Below are positions 41,607-64,000 of a stretch of DNA of 64,000 nucleotides, in pieces. How positions within the stretch are numbered: position 1 is the first letter of the stretch; every line of letters begins with the position of its first letter. Origin of the DNA: Chrysaora quinquecirrha (Eukaryota > Cnidaria > Scyphozoa > Semaeostomeae > Pelagiidae); assembly GCA_014526335.1 (NCBI GenBank), contig JACTAT010000006.1:214501-278500 (forward strand), read 5' to 3'. The notes below the pieces were generated by a model, which did not search any database, was not told where the DNA came from, and saw only the letters and a list, made by a program, of their open reading frames with translations. A program made the translations under genes and the position numbers.

Positions 41607-42984
41607 TTCATGAAAAAAAATCCTCAGGACGTTGATATACTTTGCTTCATTGCTTTCTTACTATTGAATGTCATAAGATCTTCTAAAATATCAATGGAAA
41701 AGCAAAAATTTTAAGAAGCTCATATCGGGTAGAATTCGTAAAATGAGTCATAGTTGAGTTCGCTATGGAATAAAAGATTGCATATCAATTTTGTTTATTT
41801 TCTTTCTACTTACAAAGCCAAAGACAGTCAGTAATCGAGCCGCGAATCGAACGAAGCAACTGAACAATTAGCGTGCACAGCTAGCAGTAGTCGTCCCGCA
41901 GTGGAGTCAGGCGGCCTGTCTGGAGCCGGGCTTTAGGTCACCCAGACAGCAAGCCAGGGGGCCTCGAACTAACGCCAGCGAAACAGCAAAAAATCCGGTC
42001 ATCGAGACAGCCTATCAGTAGACAACCATCAAGTGGGCCAGCGGGAGGGTGAAACCAGCTGTTGGCGGCTGTTTGGAGCCAGCCACCCTGCATCGAGCCA
42101 GTTGGCCATCGTGGTCCTCAATGGATAGAGCATCGAGAGATGAGTCAGCAGTTTCAGCACATGTTGACATTGTCGTCTTTTGCTTGTTCTTGCTCCGCGG
42201 TGTTGCTGGCTCTCTTTTATAATTCAAATTTTCGCCGCCAGAAGCTTTTCTGCGAAAGAAACCGGTAAAATGGTCTTTTCTCTTTCTGTTATCGTTGCAA
42301 CTATTATTAAAAAGCTAAAACTTTTGATGATCCGGTGCGAGAGCGCTGCTTCCTCCGCAATGTGGCTGGTACGCTGTACATTTTTTATTTTACTAGTTGC
42401 TGAACATTTATCAAGACACACGTTTTTGTTTTATAGTTATTTAAGCCTCAAGTCATCCGCATCCTCTTGGTTTATATTATTATCAACCTTCGTGAGCAAC
42501 TTTGCTCCCCTTTTACCTTTTCCGAGCTTCTATCTATCCTTTATACCTCGAGTTTCCTTTTCATCCGGTTCGGTGGACCATATCCTTTTATGAAATATAT
42601 GGGTTCATTCCGAAGCTTACCGCATGCATGCCTGCACGCTCCTCCGCAGCGCCTTTCTAGAAATGAGCGAAGGAAACAAGAGTTTCAGACACAAGATAAG
42701 CGGGGGTAAAGTAATATAAGGACGCTGTGGAGGAGCGTGTGCATGCCTGTACTACTAAAATGGGACTAAAATATCCAACTTAAAATAAATCTCTATTGTC
42801 GAAAATTCTACCAAAAAATTGCTCTTTAAATCTTAAACGCAATTTTCGAAGCCTCGAATCGGATATTTGGCCCTACGTCACAATTAACATAAGTCGACCA
42901 CGTTCTAGTGCAGACTGCCGACGCGGGAAAAATATTGGAAGATGGACAGACAAAATGGCGGATGGCAGGTAAGTTATAGGAAGA
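41607..42984. other. Spacer and WRN 5' flank
   Basis: Contains a GC-rich block (about 41870-42140), an inverted repeat (42621-42751) and, just before the WRN start, ACAAAATGGCGGATGG (about 42950-42965), which matches the YY1-type AAAATGGCGG motif and includes a 5-codon upstream ORF (ATG at 42955/42956, MADGR). No RNase D-like exonuclease exon was found here. Confidence 0.5.
42621..42751. repeat. Inverted repeat with GCATGC cores
   Basis: GCATGCCTGCACGCTCCTCC with GCAGCGCC, and the inverted GACGCTGTGGAGGAGCGTGT with GCATGCCTGT, flank about 70 bp. It may be a small MITE or a stem-loop upstream of WRN. Confidence 0.6.
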
Positions 42985-63869
<20,885 letters not shown>

Positions 63870-63930
63870 GTAGGACTACTTCTTATTTTTCACCAGCTTT
63901 TTGTTCTTAAATTAACTTCTCTGTAAGAAT

Positions 63931-64000
63931 AACCTGGCCGAACGATCAAACATTGATTGTCAAAAATTTGAGATTTGCTTTGCAAGCAATGCATGACCGT
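63931..64000. mobile_element. Family A element cut by the window edge
   Basis: CCTGGCCGAACGATCAAACA, TTGATTGTCAAAAATTTGAG and ATTTGCTTTGCAAGCAATGC are the left half of family A. Confidence 0.75.

Noticed and set aside
42180..42593. A 137-codon protein upstream of WRN
   Set aside because: Hydrophobic, biased composition, no recognisable motif and no splice context; likely chance.

Overview
The window is animal nuclear DNA, AT-rich and intron-dense. It carries orthologues of metazoan or ciliate-lineage genes (CDK20, a myristoylated cGMP-dependent kinase, the HIF asparagine hydroxylase FIH, mitochondrial SSB, a synaptotagmin-like C2 protein and a WRN-type RecQ helicase). Small exons with GT..AG introns, abundant short inverted-repeat transposons and tRNA-derived SINEs fit an early-branching invertebrate. 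A cnidarian is my best guess, from gene structure and repeat style only; no mitochondrial or rRNA marker is present to confirm it.

Layout. 544-6523 (-): a VWA + DUF4537 (Tudor-like) protein that runs off the left edge. 6524-6919: a short divergent promoter with two RFX X-box-like sites. 6920-7948 (+): single-exon CDK20. 9612-22552 (-): 20-exon PKG. 25417-31134 (-): 6-exon HIF1AN. 32394-35162 (-): 6-exon SSBP1. 35402-36621 (-): an unrecognised, essentially single-exon Cys-containing protein. 38779-41606 (+): a synaptotagmin-like protein whose first exon was not found. 42985-63869 (+) and beyond the right edge: a WRN-type helicase of at least 28 exons without the N-terminal exonuclease.

Exon models were built by following splice sites and reading phase by hand. 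Two checks came out well. With one inferred missing base restored, HIF1AN totals 349 codons plus stop, the length of human FIH. With two restored, PKG totals 757 codons plus stop, close to human PKG2. Four of the seven genes (VWA/DUF4537, PKG, HIF1AN and the unknown gene) contain single-base frame breaks, and WRN may have one more. All lie in A/T homopolymers and each is cured by one more base in the run. This points to systematic homopolymer under-calling in the assembly rather than gene decay.

The introns and spacers are packed with at least ten families of short foldback (MITE-like) elements, three tRNA-derived SINE families and long simple-sequence tracts (TAG, GAA/GGA, ATC, GATT, ATTC, TAAC). 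No transposase or reverse transcriptase was recognised, so all are non-autonomous here. CDK20 (a ciliary kinase in other animals) and the VWA gene share a promoter with X-box-like sites and may be co-regulated. WRN and SSBP1 act in nuclear and mitochondrial DNA maintenance; HIF1AN in oxygen sensing; PKG in cGMP signalling. I see no operon-like system and no clearly new multi-gene system. The most novel items are the unknown Cys protein, the exonuclease-less WRN architecture and the repeat families.
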